Shown here one piece after another: positions 61,516 through 64,000 of a stretch of 64,000 bases of DNA. Within the stretch, counting starts at the first letter, position 1. The number at the start of each line of letters is the position of its first letter. The position numbers were made by a program, and so were the translations under genes. Location: contig JAFKKN010000006.1 of NCBI GenBank assembly GCA_017305535.1, positions 62,001-126,000 on the forward strand, in the 5' to 3' direction. Source of the DNA: Hyphomicrobiales bacterium (lineage in GTDB: Bacteria; Pseudomonadota; Alphaproteobacteria; Rhizobiales; Xanthobacteraceae). A model generated the notes under the pieces. It was given only the letters and a program-made list of their open reading frames with translations. It was not told the origin of the DNA and ran no database searches.

Positions 61516-62148
61516 TCAGCGCTGCGGCGCCGATCCGGTGGTGCGGGGCTTTGACTTCGCCACCACCGCCGGCGACTTCGCCGCGCCATGCGGTGTCGCG
61601 CCGTGCTGTTGCGGTGCTGGCTGGGCCGCTTCCGGCAAATACTTGGCGAGCACAACCGGATCGAGCGTCGCGATATTGGCGTCCGGCAGCCGCTGCCAGG
61701 TTTCGTTCTTGCCAAGCAGCGAAATCCCGACATAACCGCGCAAGGTGAGCGCCTGACCGTCAGCGCTCAACGTCATCTTGGCGTGATAGATTTCGCCGTC
61801 ACGCGGGTCGAGCACGTTGCCGTCCTCGTATTTGAGACCGGCGCGCTTCATATCGCGGATGAACGACAGCCCGAGGACCGGTGCGTTCTTGCGATCGTCG
61901 GTGCACTTGGTGCAGAGTTGATTGTCGGCCTCGCCCGGCTTGGGAAACGTGCGGGCGATCGCCCCCTCGAAAGTGCCGGCGTGATCGACCAGCAGTACCC
62001 AGACCACGGGCTTGCCGCCCTCGCTCTTCTGCCACAGGCCGGCGGCGGTCGGCTCGGCCGCGCGCGCCATGCCGGCGCTGAGCAGCACGGCCGCCAGCGT
62101 CATCGCGGCTGGCATTCCTCGTTGAAATCCGGTTCTGAATTTTGCCAT
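61516..62148 (-). CDS. DUF2147-family exported protein
   Basis: The ATG at 62148 gives 210 residues with a signal peptide ending [10 protein letters not shown]. The DUF2147 core has [102 protein letters not shown]. These proteins are periplasmic, of unknown role, and may bind lipid or act in envelope stress. The C-terminal 60 residues are a Pro/Ala/Gln-rich tail that varies among relatives. Confidence 0.87.
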   Translation of the reverse strand: MAKFRTGFQRGMPAAMTLAAVLLSAGMARAAEPTAAGLWQKSEGGKPVVWVLLVDHAGTFEGAIARTFPKPGEADNQLCTKCTDDRKNAPVLGLSFIRDMKRAGLKYEDGNVLDPRDGEIYHAKMTLSADGQALTLRGYVGISLLGKNETWQRLPDANIATLDPVVLAKYLPEAAQPAPQQHGATPHGAAKSPAVVAKSKPRTTGSAPQR

Positions 62149-62361
62149 CGGCCTCACCTGTCAAAAGGTCGAGCGTAAGGGTTGTGGGACAAGTGTGGCG
62201 ATTTCACGAGAAAATGCCACGAGAAGTCCGAAGTATGGACAGCCTTGCACCGGCGCCGACCTCGCCACAATTTGGTCGCAAGACGCCGGCGCGAGGTTCA
62301 CGGCGGACACCGTTTCGCCGCAAGATTCCCTGAACCGGAAACCGGTGCCGTAGCCGACCAT

Positions 62362-64000
<1,639 letters not shown>

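Overview
The window is GC-rich chromosomal DNA from an alphaproteobacterium, most likely of the Bradyrhizobium/Rhodopseudomonas/Afipia group (Nitrobacteraceae). The evidence is the alphaproteobacterial flagellar accessory set (FliX, FlaF, FlbT, a MotE-like protein), the hybrid kinase CckA, CtrA-type TTAA-N7-TTAA boxes, a one-cysteine DksA, a 342-residue thioredoxin-reductase-like ferredoxin-NADP reductase, and intergenic palindromic repeats of the kind common in that family. The genus cannot be fixed from this sequence alone. No rRNA, tRNA, insertion sequence, prophage or CRISPR array was seen.

Layout. 1-13.6 kb is mixed housekeeping and accessory DNA: a truncated XRE regulator, a SET-domain methyltransferase with a histone-H1-like tail, a TetR / carotenoid-oxygenase / membrane-protein unit with four matching operators, an Ig-like secreted protein, class I fumarase, an ICMT-like methyltransferase, a GST, a secreted lectin-like protein and a Tim44-like protein. 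13.7-33.0 kb holds cckA and the first flagellar block: flhB, fliR, fliQ, fliE, flgC, flgB (minus); fliO, fliP (plus); a 1194-residue TPR protein, a YdhR-like gene, motE-like, a DUF6468-like gene, fliM, fliL (minus); flgF, flgG, flgA, flgH (plus).

33.0-39.8 kb is a non-flagellar interruption: an SGNH hydrolase, a MOSC protein, a class A beta-lactamase lying between an intact dksA and a displaced copy of the dksA 3' end, an NmrA/HxlR pair and a LysR/hydrolase pair. 39.9-51.9 kb is the second flagellar block: fliX, flgI, a FlgJ-like rod protein, a FlgN-like protein, flaG, a 120-residue unknown, flaF, flagellin, flbT, flgL, flgK, flgE. 52.3-64 kb is housekeeping: msrB, a FAD oxidoreductase, sixA, a universal stress protein, membrane proteins, a 651-residue secreted SGNH protein, a SnoaL-like protein, a DUF2147 protein, ferredoxin-NADP reductase and a truncated thioesterase.

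How it works together. The flagellar genes cover the export gate (FlhB/R/Q/P/O), rod (FliE, FlgB/C/F/G), L and P rings (FlgH/I/A), switch (FliM), FliL, hook (FlgE), junction proteins (FlgK/L), filament and its regulators. fliF, fliG, fliN, fliI, flhA, motA/B, flgD and fliK are not here. CckA, which feeds phosphate to CtrA, lies beside the cluster, and CtrA-type boxes lie at flgB, fliX/flgI and flagellin/flbT. Sigma-54 type -24/-12 elements precede flgF, flgI and flgE. This fits a CtrA-to-sigma54 hierarchy. The most distinctive unit I could find is the TetR-type regulator with paired operators at two promoters, driving a carotenoid oxygenase and two membrane proteins.
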